The translations under genes were made by a program, and so were the position numbers. From an uncultured Maribacter sp. (GTDB taxonomy: Bacteria > Bacteroidota > Bacteroidia > Flavobacteriales > Flavobacteriaceae), in contig CANLTE010000008.1 in NCBI GenBank assembly GCA_947493885.1, positions 1 through 64,000 of the forward strand: 64,000 bases of DNA, read 5' to 3'. Below are positions 16,135 to 25,121 of this stretch, one piece after another. Positions within the stretch are counted from its first letter, which is position 1, and every line of letters starts with the position of its first letter. The notes below the pieces were generated by a model that worked only from the letters and a program-made list of their open reading frames with translations, was not told where the DNA came from and ran no database searches.

Positions 16135-17211
16135 TTAATGATCGTGATGTTCTTCTACTGCCGAACCAAAATACAATGCCGATAACATTGTAAATATATA
16201 TGCCTGCAGCGCTGCAACTAATAATTCAAGAAGTGAAAGGGCAAACGCCAAACCAAAGGATAATGGGCTTCCTATCCAGTTCTTGAAGATAAACATCATC
16301 CCCAAAATACTCATCAATACTACGTGACCAGCGGTAATGTTCGCATATAAACGAATCATTAACGAGAAAGGCTTAATTATAGTTCCCAACAATTCGATAG
16401 GAGCCAAAACAACCTTCATAAACACTGGTACATCTGGCATCCAAAAAATATGCTTCCAATAATTTTTGTTTGCCGTAAACGTAGTAATTAAATAGGTAAG
16501 CAAAGCCAAAGCTAAAGTTACCGCAATATTGTTTGTTACATTAACTCCCAATGGGGTTAACCCCAATAAGTTTATTATCCAAATAAAGAAAAATACCGTT
16601 AGTAAATAACTCATATATCTCTTATAATGCTTTTTTCCGATATTTGGAATTGCAATATCATCTCTAATGTAAAGTACAACTGGCTCTAACAAACGACCAA
16701 TACCTTTTGGTAGAGGATTATTTTTATATGATTTTGCCATTCTTGTAAACATAAAGAACATTAGAATGGCTACCAATAAAATAAAAACCACGTTTTTGGT
16801 AATTGAGAAATCCAAGGGTTTTTCATTTGTGGCATGATGATGGTTATCATAATTAATGGTTCCCTCAGCATCTGTCTTTACTATTTTTCCGTGATATAAA
16901 GCGTAGTAATTACCATCAACATTAGCAACAGATGCTCCATGATGAAATTTAGAAGAAGAAAATATTTTTAAACCATTATCCCATAAAATTACTGGAAGTG
17001 GAAACCCCACATGCTCATTCTTTTCCTCATCTATTGTATACAGAGTAAAATCGTGTGAGTCTAATAGGTGATGCCCAATAAATTCCTTTATTTCCTCCTT
17101 TAAACTTCCCTTAGATTCTTCAACAGGATGACTATCTTCTTTAGCTAAAACACTGCCTCCGAAAAAAAGCACCACCACTAAACATATCTTGAAATAAAAT
17201 GGTCTTTGCAT
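16135..17211 (-). CDS. atpB: ATP synthase F0 a subunit (extended Bacteroidota type)
   Basis: 358 aa. It has an N-terminal signal peptide (ends about VLAKE), a ~110-residue soluble insertion (LKEEIKEFIGHHLLDSHDFTLY...) typical of Bacteroidota AtpB, then five to six membrane helices. The essential arginine is in SLMIRLYANITAGH, and the C-terminal helix carries LLELLVAALQAYIFTMLSALY. The C-terminus is His-rich. It forms the proton half-channels. The ATG at 17211 is chosen over the in-frame TTG at 17268 because a clear promoter lies between them. Confidence 0.95.
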   Translation of the reverse strand: MQRPFYFKICLVVVLFFGGSVLAKEDSHPVEESKGSLKEEIKEFIGHHLLDSHDFTLYTIDEEKNEHVGFPLPVILWDNGLKIFSSSKFHHGASVANVDGNYYALYHGKIVKTDAEGTINYDNHHHATNEKPLDFSITKNVVFILLVAILMFFMFTRMAKSYKNNPLPKGIGRLLEPVVLYIRDDIAIPNIGKKHYKRYMSYLLTVFFFIWIINLLGLTPLGVNVTNNIAVTLALALLTYLITTFTANKNYWKHIFWMPDVPVFMKVVLAPIELLGTIIKPFSLMIRLYANITAGHVVLMSILGMMFIFKNWIGSPLSFGLAFALSLLELLVAALQAYIFTMLSALYFGSAVEEHHDH

Positions 17212-17245
17212 ATTTCTTTTAAATATCGGTCTCAAAAAATCGGTG

Positions 17246-17274
17246 CAAATGTACGCTTTTAATTGCAAATCAAA
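17246..17274 (-). promoter_or_regulatory. Bacteroidota-type promoter for atpB
   Basis: On the minus strand TTTG (17274-17271), a 17-bp spacer and TACATTTG (17253-17246) match the Bacteroidota consensus TTTG/TAnnTTTG. The predicted start of transcription is near 17239, leaving a leader of about 28 nt before the atpB ATG at 17211. It would let atpB-E-F-H-A-G be expressed independently of the SprE-bactofilin-AtpZ genes upstream. Confidence 0.75.
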
Positions 17275-17330
17275 AAAAGCATTTGATTCTTTGTTTACTT
17301 TTTATAAAAGAAAAACAAGTTGTCTTTTAT

Positions 17331-17720
17331 TTACAAGTTATTTAACATTTTCGCGGCAAAAATTGTTTCAAAAGAAAGGGAAAGAAAATAAGGAGTGAAA
17401 AATGCAGCAAACTCCACAGTTTCTATCACACCATCACTCTTATAAATGGGATTAAATACAATAAAAAATATCAAAAACTTAAGCATACTTCCTCCCAGAA
17501 AGACAAAGCCCAAGTAACTTTTCCATTTATTTCTAAAAATATATAATAGTGTAAAAATTAGGACAGCTAATATTACATTAATAGTGTATGCACTTACAAT
17601 CAGGTTTTCAAACAAAGGTTTTTCCATTTGCTTAAGAACAAAAATATGAATGCCAAAAACCAAAATAAGTGTACAACTTAAAGCTAACAGAAAAGTAAAA
17701 AGTAATTTATTATTTCGCAT
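17331..17720 (-). CDS. DUF6168-like four-helix membrane protein
   Basis: 129 aa with four predicted membrane segments (about residues 7-27, 40-62, 70-90, 105-125). It lies between AtpZ and AtpB, the place where Flavobacteriaceae usually carry a DUF6168 protein. Position and size recall AtpI, a non-essential assembly helper of the c-ring, but no sequence match to AtpI is evident. The gap to the AtpZ gene is 3 bp. Confidence 0.7.
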   Translation of the reverse strand: MRNNKLLFTFLLALSCTLILVFGIHIFVLKQMEKPLFENLIVSAYTINVILAVLIFTLLYIFRNKWKSYLGFVFLGGSMLKFLIFFIVFNPIYKSDGVIETVEFAAFFTPYFLSLSFETIFAAKMLNNL

Positions 17721-17723
17721 TAA

Positions 17724-17954
17724 TCAATAAGTAATCCGTTTTAATTGTTTTAACACTAGATAAAGGGCAATACCAACACCAGCTATTGTACAAAATGCGG
17801 TGAACAATTTTTTCTCGGTTCCAAAATATTCATCCAACCAAATACCTCCCTTGGCAGCTAAAAAAATAATGGCACCCATTTCTAGTGCTATACCAGAAAG
17901 AATGCCAAGGTTTTTTAAATTTTTATTTTTCTTAGGACGCTTTTGCTGTTCCAT
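17724..17954 (-). CDS. atpZ: AtpZ/AtpI family protein
   Basis: 76 aa. A basic N-terminus (EQQKRPKKNKNLKNLG) is followed by two membrane helices around a GIWLDEYFGT loop, the signature of AtpZ/AtpI-family proteins that accompany F0F1 operons and assist in ion supply or c-ring assembly. Its start overlaps the bactofilin 3' end by 23 bp, linking the two translationally. Confidence 0.88.
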   Translation of the reverse strand: MEQQKRPKKNKNLKNLGILSGIALEMGAIIFLAAKGGIWLDEYFGTEKKLFTAFCTIAGVGIALYLVLKQLKRITY

Positions 17955-18363
17955 TAGTTGAATTACTTACTTGTTGCGGTTTTGAAAAAGTAGATGCTCC
18001 TCCTTTACCTTTCATAGTACACGAAGCGTTAAATGTAGCTCCTGGTTCTACAGCTAATTTAGTTACAGAAACTGTTCCTTCTATGACCGCTGAAGCTTTT
18101 AATGAAAGTAGGTCTGATACTAAAAGTTCTCCATTAAAATTACCTTCAATATCAGCATTTACACATTCCACTTTACCATTTATATAGCCATCTTTACCAA
18201 TGACTACTTTACCAGAAGTAGTAACATTACCATCTAACTTTCCATCGATTCTAAAATCGGCTTCGGAAATAATATCTCCTTTAATTTTTGTGTTTTTCTC
18301 AATTCTGTTTGGTTGTCCGCCGATTTCGTTCATAGCTTTAGGTTTTTTGTTATCTGAAAACAT
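17932..18363 (-). CDS. Bactofilin (polymer-forming cytoskeletal protein)
   Basis: 143 aa. The core repeats short beta-strand turns (IKGDIISEADFRIDGKLDGNVTTSGKVVIGKDGYINGKVECVNADIEGNFNGELLVSDLLSLKASAVIEGTV), the right-handed beta-helix of the bactofilin (DUF583) family, flanked by disordered N- and C-termini. Bactofilins self-assemble without nucleotide into filaments that position envelope enzymes. It lies 3 bp after the SprE/PorW gene and overlaps atpZ. Confidence 0.92.
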   Translation of the reverse strand: MFSDNKKPKAMNEIGGQPNRIEKNTKIKGDIISEADFRIDGKLDGNVTTSGKVVIGKDGYINGKVECVNADIEGNFNGELLVSDLLSLKASAVIEGTVSVTKLAVEPGATFNASCTMKGKGGASTFSKPQQVSNSTNGTAKAS

Positions 18364-18366
18364 TAG

Positions 18367-20916
18367 TTAAGGTTTTGGGGTTAATTCTGCTTTTTGATAT
18401 TCATCAATATTCTTGTGAACTTGTATTATTTTATAGTTCTCCGATAAAATTACGAAATTCTTATTAGCTATTTTGTAATCTTTATTAATTTTTAAAAGCT
18501 CAACATAACCAAGGGCAAATTCCTTTGATTTAAATCCATGAACTATTACAAATTGATCTTCAAGATTATAAATATCTTTTGAAATTTTATTACTGTAATT
18601 AAGGTCTTTCAGTGATTTTTGGAGCTTTTCTTTAAGTTTTAATGCAGCTTCATTATCTCTAATTTTAAAAGGAAAAACTACTTTCCAATTACTTGTTCCC
18701 TTACTTCCTTGCTCTGGCGAAAATTCTTTTACTTCCAATTTAGGCAATTGCTCACTCACCATTTTTTCTGCTTTTTTGCCTTCAGGATTATTTGGATAGG
18801 TAAGTGCCACATAATTTAGGGCTTCCTTAAAATCATTAAACCCTTGTAATCTTCCAATTGCGTTTGCCTTTAGCATTTCAAATTTAGGAACAATTGGATC
18901 GCCTGTATAGCGGTCTATATTCTCTTCAGCACCAGTAATAACCCTTAAATATTCTTGTGCTTGATATTGCTTAAACAAAGCCTCATACCGTGAATCAGGA
19001 CTATCTAGATTACCTTCTAAAACTATATCAGGATTCAATAATATTTTAGCATAACGAGTATCTGGATGATTATTTATAATATTGTTTTTCATTGATTCTG
19101 CCAATACACTACCTTCTTGCTCATATATTTTAAACAAGTTGTATTTACTGGGAAGTATTAAACGTTCTTCTGGATTAGATTTTAAAACGTCTTCTAACTT
19201 TGCAGCTGCTAGCTGGTTCTCCTTAAATTTTTCCATGTAAATTAACCCTAGTTGGTAATTAGAAAAATTTCTTTGCCCTTGCAAACTATCAATAAAACTC
19301 TCATCCGTAGGTATCTGCTTCATATAAAATTCTACATCATACTTTTCGCTTTGAGAGGGTTCAACATTATCGTTGGATGCTGTTGACGTATTATCATCTG
19401 AGCTTATAGTAACTGTATTTTTATCTGACCAACGCCAATCGTCTTCTAACTCTCTGGTACCCCAACGTGTTTTAAAATCATTTTGTCCATGACCAAGACT
19501 TGTAATATTGTAAAAATAAAACTTCCCCTTGTTTTCCTTACCACCTTTACTTTCACCAAATGCAGCATATCCTGCTGTTATTTTATTTTTTTGCTTCTTC
19601 AAAGCAGCTTCATCTGCTTCTTTTAGTGCAGTAGTATACTCGGTAAAATAGGCTATTTGTTTTTCTTTTGGTAAACGATATAATGTTATAATGCTATCCG
19701 CATAATGTACGATGTCTTCATACTTAATTACGTCTTCTAGGTTATCTAATTTCTTTTTAATTTGTCTATACTTTTTAGTGTTATCCTTTAAATTAGGAAG
19801 TACACTATCATAATATGCGCCAGCTAGTTTATAATTGTTTATATCAAAATTATAAGTCCCCAGGTTTTCATAATTTAAAGCGTTTAGTGTAGGATCATTT
19901 TGCGTACTTCTAAGCGATTTATTAAAATATACAAGGGCTAAACTATCTGACTGTTTTGCTAAAAAGTATTCTGCTTTTTTTCGATAAATTTTATCTAAAA
20001 AAGGTCTGTTTTCTCTGTTTTCTTCTAAATCGGTAAGATATTCTAATAACTCTATTTCATTTTCTGAGGTTAATGCTGTATTCCCAATTTTTTGTAAATG
20101 CGCATTAATCATATAAACTCTTGGTGATTTTCTATTCAAATCAATTACTTTATCAAAAGCTAAGTTAGCACTGTCTTTATGTCCAATTTGATTATACAGC
20201 TGCCCAATGATAAAATAGTATCGCCCTTTTTCTGGCTTTTTTGGCGTATATGCCGAAGCTATACGAAGCTGTTGAATTGCAGTGTCTGGAGCATTTAAAT
20301 TTAGATAAGCCTGAGCTAGCATCGCGCGGGCATCAGCATATTCTTGATCCTTTAATTCCTCATACTTCATTAACCTTTTAAGGTTTTTAATTGCCAATTC
20401 GTTATTATCTAACCTAATGTTAACTTTTTCTCTCCAAATACTTGCTTCATTAAGTTGACTACTTTTAGGATATTTTCTAAGAACATAGTTAAATGCTTCT
20501 AAAGCGGGCATGTATCTTTGATCAAAATATCTTGCTTTACCTAGTAATACAAATGATTCATCAATTTGATAATTGCGCTCTTCATCATCAATATCCATAC
20601 TATGTTTCTGAATAGCTTTAGTTGCTTTTTCTTCAGCTATAACAAAATTTGGATTATTGTCTTCGGAATCTAGCTTTATATCTTCGGTAACCTGTAGACG
20701 TTCTATAGGGAGTACATTCCAATAATCATCAGTATAATTATCGTTCAATGATTTTCGGCCTTCATCAAATGCAATATCACCATTGTAAAGCGTATTATAT
20801 TTGGTATTTAAGGCATGCCAATTCCGATTCAGAAATGCATCCTTTTTAGTAGAGCATGCATTAAAAATGAATCCTCCGAAAATGGCAGTTATAATAAGTT
20901 TATATTGAAGCTTCAA
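18367..20916 (-). CDS. sprE: SprE/PorW-type lipoprotein of gliding motility and type IX secretion
   Basis: 849 aa. Signal sequence with lipobox FNAC (Cys21), then an almost continuous array of TPR-like helices over residues ~100-700 and a C-terminal SPOR-like portion (VVHGFKSKEFALGYVELLK). Length, lipobox followed by STKKDAFLNRNWHALNTKYN, and the location beside bactofilin/AtpZ match SprE of flavobacteria (PorW of Porphyromonas), an outer-membrane lipoprotein linking T9SS components. The start codon is TTG at 20916; there is no in-frame ATG near it. No other T9SS gene is in the window. Confidence 0.88.
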   Translation of the reverse strand: MKLQYKLIITAIFGGFIFNACSTKKDAFLNRNWHALNTKYNTLYNGDIAFDEGRKSLNDNYTDDYWNVLPIERLQVTEDIKLDSEDNNPNFVIAEEKATKAIQKHSMDIDDEERNYQIDESFVLLGKARYFDQRYMPALEAFNYVLRKYPKSSQLNEASIWREKVNIRLDNNELAIKNLKRLMKYEELKDQEYADARAMLAQAYLNLNAPDTAIQQLRIASAYTPKKPEKGRYYFIIGQLYNQIGHKDSANLAFDKVIDLNRKSPRVYMINAHLQKIGNTALTSENEIELLEYLTDLEENRENRPFLDKIYRKKAEYFLAKQSDSLALVYFNKSLRSTQNDPTLNALNYENLGTYNFDINNYKLAGAYYDSVLPNLKDNTKKYRQIKKKLDNLEDVIKYEDIVHYADSIITLYRLPKEKQIAYFTEYTTALKEADEAALKKQKNKITAGYAAFGESKGGKENKGKFYFYNITSLGHGQNDFKTRWGTRELEDDWRWSDKNTVTISSDDNTSTASNDNVEPSQSEKYDVEFYMKQIPTDESFIDSLQGQRNFSNYQLGLIYMEKFKENQLAAAKLEDVLKSNPEERLILPSKYNLFKIYEQEGSVLAESMKNNIINNHPDTRYAKILLNPDIVLEGNLDSPDSRYEALFKQYQAQEYLRVITGAEENIDRYTGDPIVPKFEMLKANAIGRLQGFNDFKEALNYVALTYPNNPEGKKAEKMVSEQLPKLEVKEFSPEQGSKGTSNWKVVFPFKIRDNEAALKLKEKLQKSLKDLNYSNKISKDIYNLEDQFVIVHGFKSKEFALGYVELLKINKDYKIANKNFVILSENYKIIQVHKNIDEYQKAELTPKP

Positions 20917-21130
20917 AATTCTATGTATTCGTACGTTATCTAAACAGAAAATCTACCATATTATTATGTATTTCATCGACAAAATAAACGTGTATACGTT
21001 TTCATATGTATTTATCTCTTATTTTTTTAACGTATCAAGAATAAATATGTAATCATTTATTTGCCAAATAAAAAATGGTGATTCTTAATTTCTTACCGAG
21101 TTAAGCGATTTAATTCATCTTTATAAATCA

Positions 21131-21168
21131 AAAAAGCTGCTCATTGTATTTACAAAGAGCAGCTTTTT
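21131..21168 (-). terminator. Rho-independent terminator after the ABC transporter genes
   Basis: AAAAAGCTGCTC and GAGCAGCTTTTT form a 12-bp stem, extended inward by TTGT/ACAA after one mismatch, with an ATTT loop. It lies 21 bp after the ABC ATPase stop and is followed by a T-rich run on the minus strand. The remaining intergenic DNA up to 20917 shows no other clear signal. Confidence 0.85.
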
Positions 21169-21189
21169 AAAATATGTTTTAAACCTAAT

Positions 21190-21885
21190 TTAACCAGCGA
21201 AAAAACTTTCTAGCTCTTGTAGTGTTTCTGTTGAAGTTTCAATGTCTCTTACAATTTCTCCTTTGTTTAAAACAACAATGCGTTCGCATACTTCTGTAAC
21301 ATGAATAAGATCATGACTTGATACCAAAACGGTTACTCCTTGTGTATTCGCTAAGTCTTTTATTATCCCTTTTAATCTTATTTGAGTGGTAGGGTCCAAA
21401 TTAGCAAAAGGTTCATCTAAAATTACTACTTCTGGATTGCCAATGAATGAGGCCACAATTCCCACTTTTTTTTGATTTCCTTTGGACAAGTCTCTCAGAT
21501 ATTTATTTTGCTCTAAAATTTCTCCATGAAAAAAATCTTCAAACCTTGAAAGTAATGCATTAACATCTGCCTTGTTTTGTCCGCGCAATTCTCCAATGAA
21601 ATTAAAATATTCTTCTGGTGTTAAATACCCTATTAAAAATGTTTCATCTATAAATGATGATGTAAAGGGTTTCCAGTCTTCACTTGTATTTACTTGAACA
21701 TTATTATTTATAATTTCTCCTGCTGAGGGTTCAATTAAATCTAAAAGTAGACTAAAAAATGTTGTTTTTCCTGCTCCATTATTACCAACAAGCCCAAAAC
21801 TTTGTCCCTTTGGAATTTCTAAGTTTTCAATATTTAAAACTTGTTTGCCACCATATTGTTTGGTTAAATTTTTTGCAACTATCAT
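21190..21885 (-). CDS. ABC transporter ATP-binding protein
   Basis: 231 aa. Walker A GNNGAGKT at 34-41, signature DLSKGNQKKV near 135, Walker B VVILDEPFANLD near 155 and the switch His in VSSHDL. It is a single ATPase domain that would dimerise and power the membrane protein encoded 4 bp upstream. The ABC-2/DUF5687 pairing suggests an exporter, substrate unknown. Confidence 0.93.
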   Translation of the reverse strand: MIVAKNLTKQYGGKQVLNIENLEIPKGQSFGLVGNNGAGKTTFFSLLLDLIEPSAGEIINNNVQVNTSEDWKPFTSSFIDETFLIGYLTPEEYFNFIGELRGQNKADVNALLSRFEDFFHGEILEQNKYLRDLSKGNQKKVGIVASFIGNPEVVILDEPFANLDPTTQIRLKGIIKDLANTQGVTVLVSSHDLIHVTEVCERIVVLNKGEIVRDIETSTETLQELESFFAG

Positions 21886-21889
21886 ACTT

Positions 21890-23359
21890 TTAGCTATTTG
21901 TTTCTTTAAATCCTGATATCATTCCATATTTCTTTTTTCGATATGCTTTAGTAACATAATTTAAAAGCATATTTCTAAAGGCAAAAGTTATAATGCCTAC
22001 CCCACCTATTACCATAAGCGCCACCTCAAACGAGACTAAATACTTAAATCCAATGTAGAGCAATAAAGGCAGAACAATTATGGGCAGCATAATTAAAAAC
22101 TGTGCAGCACCAGCTCCTTGCATATTTCCAAAAGCGCTTTTATCTAAGTCTATTCGTTTTTTATTAAATGACCCAAAAAACAAAATTAGCGGAACATTTA
22201 CTCCAAGATTATACAATGCGCAACTAAAATTAATTGCTAATGCTTGCCAACCAAAATATACATATGGCACTGACAATAAAAACATTACAACAACACTTAC
22301 TGAAATTAAACCCGACTTAGATTCTAAATACTTTTTTAGTGGAATATTTTGTGACATCATCATGCTATAATATGCACTATCCCAGGCTGGTATAAATTGC
22401 CCAAAATTGGTTAGAAAAATTCCTGTAATGAAAATTCCGACAAAAACCATCATGGGTGAGGTTGGTCCAAAATCATCCATCTTGTAAAAAATGAGACCAT
22501 AAAATATCATTGCAAGTGACATAAACACTTGAGTTTTTGTTCTTTTATTTCTCCAAAGAAGTTTTAAGTCTAATTGAAGAAAAGGAGCAATTGATCCAAA
22601 GCGTTTGGTCCATGATAAATCTGATGCTTCTACTGTTTTTACTTCCTTCTTTAATGATGCATCTAAAAAAATTCTACTCCTTAAAAACTTATAATTCAGA
22701 AAATAAGTTATTAATGCTAGAGCAATTGGTACAACAGTTAAAACTGGATTAGCATATAATGTGTAAAACATTTGACCCAAATACTGAGTAACCGAAAAAA
22801 TATTAAAATACTCCAAACCGTATATACCAAGAAGCGAAAGAAGTAAGCCAAAGAATATTTTATCGCTCTTATTAATTATAAAATTTATATAATTAATAGA
22901 CATTACAATACCTAGTATTGAAAGTAACCAAATTAAAACATTTGCCACGGGGTAGTCGTGAGCAATAAGAACCATACCAAATGGTATAAAAATTACCATG
23001 GACAGCAAATTAAAAAATGAAAAACCTGATTTGCCTAAAATGTAATGTGTTATTGTACTTTTTTTAACAGGAAGTAATAACATAGGTTTTACATCCATCA
23101 CCGGTAATTTCTGCATGAAATACCTGGCCAAAAGCTCTATGATAATCCAATATACAAGGTACTGACTCAAAATTACCATTGGATCAGCGTCGGGGAAAAA
23201 CTTTTCTAACATAAAAAAAAGGCCAATTCCCAAAAAAGTAAAAGAGACTAGCATGTAGATAGCAAAAAAAATCATAACGATTTTTAAAGCTAGTCCTTTG
23301 CTCAAATTTGCGGATCTAAAAAAAGACTTCCATTGAAGGTATATAAAATATCTAAACAT
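21890..23359 (-). CDS. DUF5687-type ABC transporter permease
   Basis: 489 aa with about ten to twelve hydrophobic segments. N-terminal FRYFIYLQWKSFFRSANLSKG and a central cytoplasmic segment (SWTKRFGSIAPFLQLDLKLLWRNKRTKTQVFMS) are typical of DUF5687 membrane proteins that pair with an ABC ATPase in Bacteroidota. It is the likely transmembrane half of an exporter with the downstream ATPase. Substrate unknown. Confidence 0.85.
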   Translation of the reverse strand: MFRYFIYLQWKSFFRSANLSKGLALKIVMIFFAIYMLVSFTFLGIGLFFMLEKFFPDADPMVILSQYLVYWIIIELLARYFMQKLPVMDVKPMLLLPVKKSTITHYILGKSGFSFFNLLSMVIFIPFGMVLIAHDYPVANVLIWLLSILGIVMSINYINFIINKSDKIFFGLLLSLLGIYGLEYFNIFSVTQYLGQMFYTLYANPVLTVVPIALALITYFLNYKFLRSRIFLDASLKKEVKTVEASDLSWTKRFGSIAPFLQLDLKLLWRNKRTKTQVFMSLAMIFYGLIFYKMDDFGPTSPMMVFVGIFITGIFLTNFGQFIPAWDSAYYSMMMSQNIPLKKYLESKSGLISVSVVVMFLLSVPYVYFGWQALAINFSCALYNLGVNVPLILFFGSFNKKRIDLDKSAFGNMQGAGAAQFLIMLPIIVLPLLLYIGFKYLVSFEVALMVIGGVGIITFAFRNMLLNYVTKAYRKKKYGMISGFKETNS

Positions 23360-23424
23360 TGGCTGGTGAATTAAATCGAACCATTAGTAGTCTTTAAATT
23401 TAATTTGTTACACTTAAAATAAAA

Positions 23425-24666
23425 TTAAACAGCCAATAGCTCTTTTTTTCGCTTAATTAAATATTCTTTTTCTAAATTATTGGAAGCATTATTTATGGCT
23501 TTATCCAAATATGAAATTGCCTTTTTAATTTCTTTTCTTTTGAAAAAATAATCGGCATAACACCCATAATACAAATATGATCTTTGTTCTAAGTCAGACA
23601 CCACAATGGTATCTAGCATTTCTTTTACAACATCAAGCTTATTTAGTTGTAAATTCACGATAGCAATATTTAAATAGGTAAATACTCCTGGTTGCAAATC
23701 GTATAATTTATTATACCATCCCAATATTTTATTCCAATTAGTATTTTCAAAGGTTCTAGCTTTCAAATGTTCCACTGCAATAGCAGCTTCGTAATGATAG
23801 CAAGACATATCATCATATTCCATAGTTTTATTCATAGCATCGTTTCCTATTTTAATCAAAGGAAAATACCATTTACTTCTATCCTGGTCATTTATAGTTA
23901 CTATTTCGTTTTTATAATTAATCTTACTGCTTAAGCGAGAAGAATGAAAACACATTAAGGCAAACAGTGCGTACAACTTACCACTCCTAAATTTCTCTTT
24001 TTTTAATAGTAGTTTCACCAAGCGTATAGCCTCACCACACAAATCTTCTCTGATTAATTTTGTTTTATTGGTAGAATGGAAACCTTCATTAAAAGTTAAG
24101 TACAATACTTCCATTACCCTATCTAGCCTTTTTTCAACATCTACCGCCGGTGGATAATCAAATTGAATATCATTTTTAACTATTGTTTTTTTTGCCCTAC
24201 TTAATCTCTTTTGAATAGTTTCTTCTTTAGTAAGTAGTGCAGCAGAAATTTCTTTAAGGCTAAATCCGGAAATTGTTTTTAAAGCAAAAGCAATTTGTTC
24301 TTTAGGTTTTAAACTGGGATGACAAGCAACAAATATCATTCGTAACTGACTATCTTCAATTTCGTGGTCTAGAAATAGTTCATTTATTACTATTGCACTT
24401 GCTCCAGAAGATATTTTATTAAAGCGATTTTTTTCTGCCTTAATGCTTCTAAGTAAATCAATGGTTCTGTTTTTGGCAACTTTTACTAGCCATGCCTCTG
24501 GGTTTTTAGGAATTTCGTTTCGCCATTGCAATGTAGCTTTTACAAAAGTATCTTGAACGGCATCTTCAATAGTTTCGATATTGGAAAATCCAAAAAAACG
24601 AACCAAAATAGCGACCATCTTTCCGTATTGATGTCTGAAAAGATGGTCGACAATTTTATTTTCCAT
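23425..24666 (-). CDS. ECF42-like sigma factor with C-terminal TPR-like extension
   Basis: 413 aa, more than twice normal ECF length. Region 2 (IEDAVQDTFVKATLQWRNEIPKNPEAWLVKVAKNRTIDLLRS) lies near 35-75 and region 4 (FSLKEISAALLTKEETIQKRLSRAKK) near 130-160. The remaining ~240 residues are helical repeats (DUF6596/TPR-like: '...YLTFNEGFHSTN...', '...YLNIAIVNLQLNKLDVV'). This architecture, directly downstream of a YCII-domain gene, defines the ECF42 type, in which the C-terminal extension is thought to control activity instead of an anti-sigma factor. Start and partner stop overlap by 1 bp. Confidence 0.9.
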   Translation of the reverse strand: MENKIVDHLFRHQYGKMVAILVRFFGFSNIETIEDAVQDTFVKATLQWRNEIPKNPEAWLVKVAKNRTIDLLRSIKAEKNRFNKISSGASAIVINELFLDHEIEDSQLRMIFVACHPSLKPKEQIAFALKTISGFSLKEISAALLTKEETIQKRLSRAKKTIVKNDIQFDYPPAVDVEKRLDRVMEVLYLTFNEGFHSTNKTKLIREDLCGEAIRLVKLLLKKEKFRSGKLYALFALMCFHSSRLSSKINYKNEIVTINDQDRSKWYFPLIKIGNDAMNKTMEYDDMSCYHYEAAIAVEHLKARTFENTNWNKILGWYNKLYDLQPGVFTYLNIAIVNLQLNKLDVVKEMLDTIVVSDLEQRSYLYYGCYADYFFKRKEIKKAISYLDKAINNASNNLEKEYLIKRKKELLAV

Positions 24667-25013
24667 TATTTGTCAAATACCATTACTTCACGTATTTCAA
24701 CGGTTCCTCCTAAATCATAATCTGGATAATCTTGAGCAATTTCAACAACTGCATCTGCATTTTCAGCTGAAACAATATAATAGCCTCCAACCAGTTCTTT
24801 ACCCTCAACTAAAGAGCCATCAGTAATTGTTCTGTTTGGCCCAGAAACATGTTTTACCACAGGCACTAAAGCATTTCCTCCTTTAAGAATACCTTGCCCC
24901 TCCATTTTATCATTCCAGGCAAACCATTTTCCCATACGCTCTTGTAATTGTTCTGGAGACAACCCTAACTCTTGATAGTCTGCTCCAATAAAAATCATCA
25001 TAAAATCTTTCAT
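24666..25013 (-). CDS. YCII-domain (DGPF-type) protein, partner of the ECF42 sigma factor
   Basis: 115 aa. Starts KDFMMIFIGADYQE, and contains TDGSLVEGKELVGGYYIVSAENADAVVEIA, the region that in ECF42-associated YCII proteins normally reads DGPF. Here the motif is DGSL. The function is unknown; the family is ferredoxin-like and dimeric. It is the first gene of the pair and sits immediately before the sigma gene. Confidence 0.87.
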   Translation of the reverse strand: MKDFMMIFIGADYQELGLSPEQLQERMGKWFAWNDKMEGQGILKGGNALVPVVKHVSGPNRTITDGSLVEGKELVGGYYIVSAENADAVVEIAQDYPDYDLGGTVEIREVMVFDK

Positions 25014-25121
25014 TTCAATTTTGTTTTAAATATTAATAACTAAGTCTATGACGAAACAAAAATTAATCTTACGGACAAATTATTAATTTTTTGTAATTAG
25101 TGTTTAGTAATAATTCCTTTT

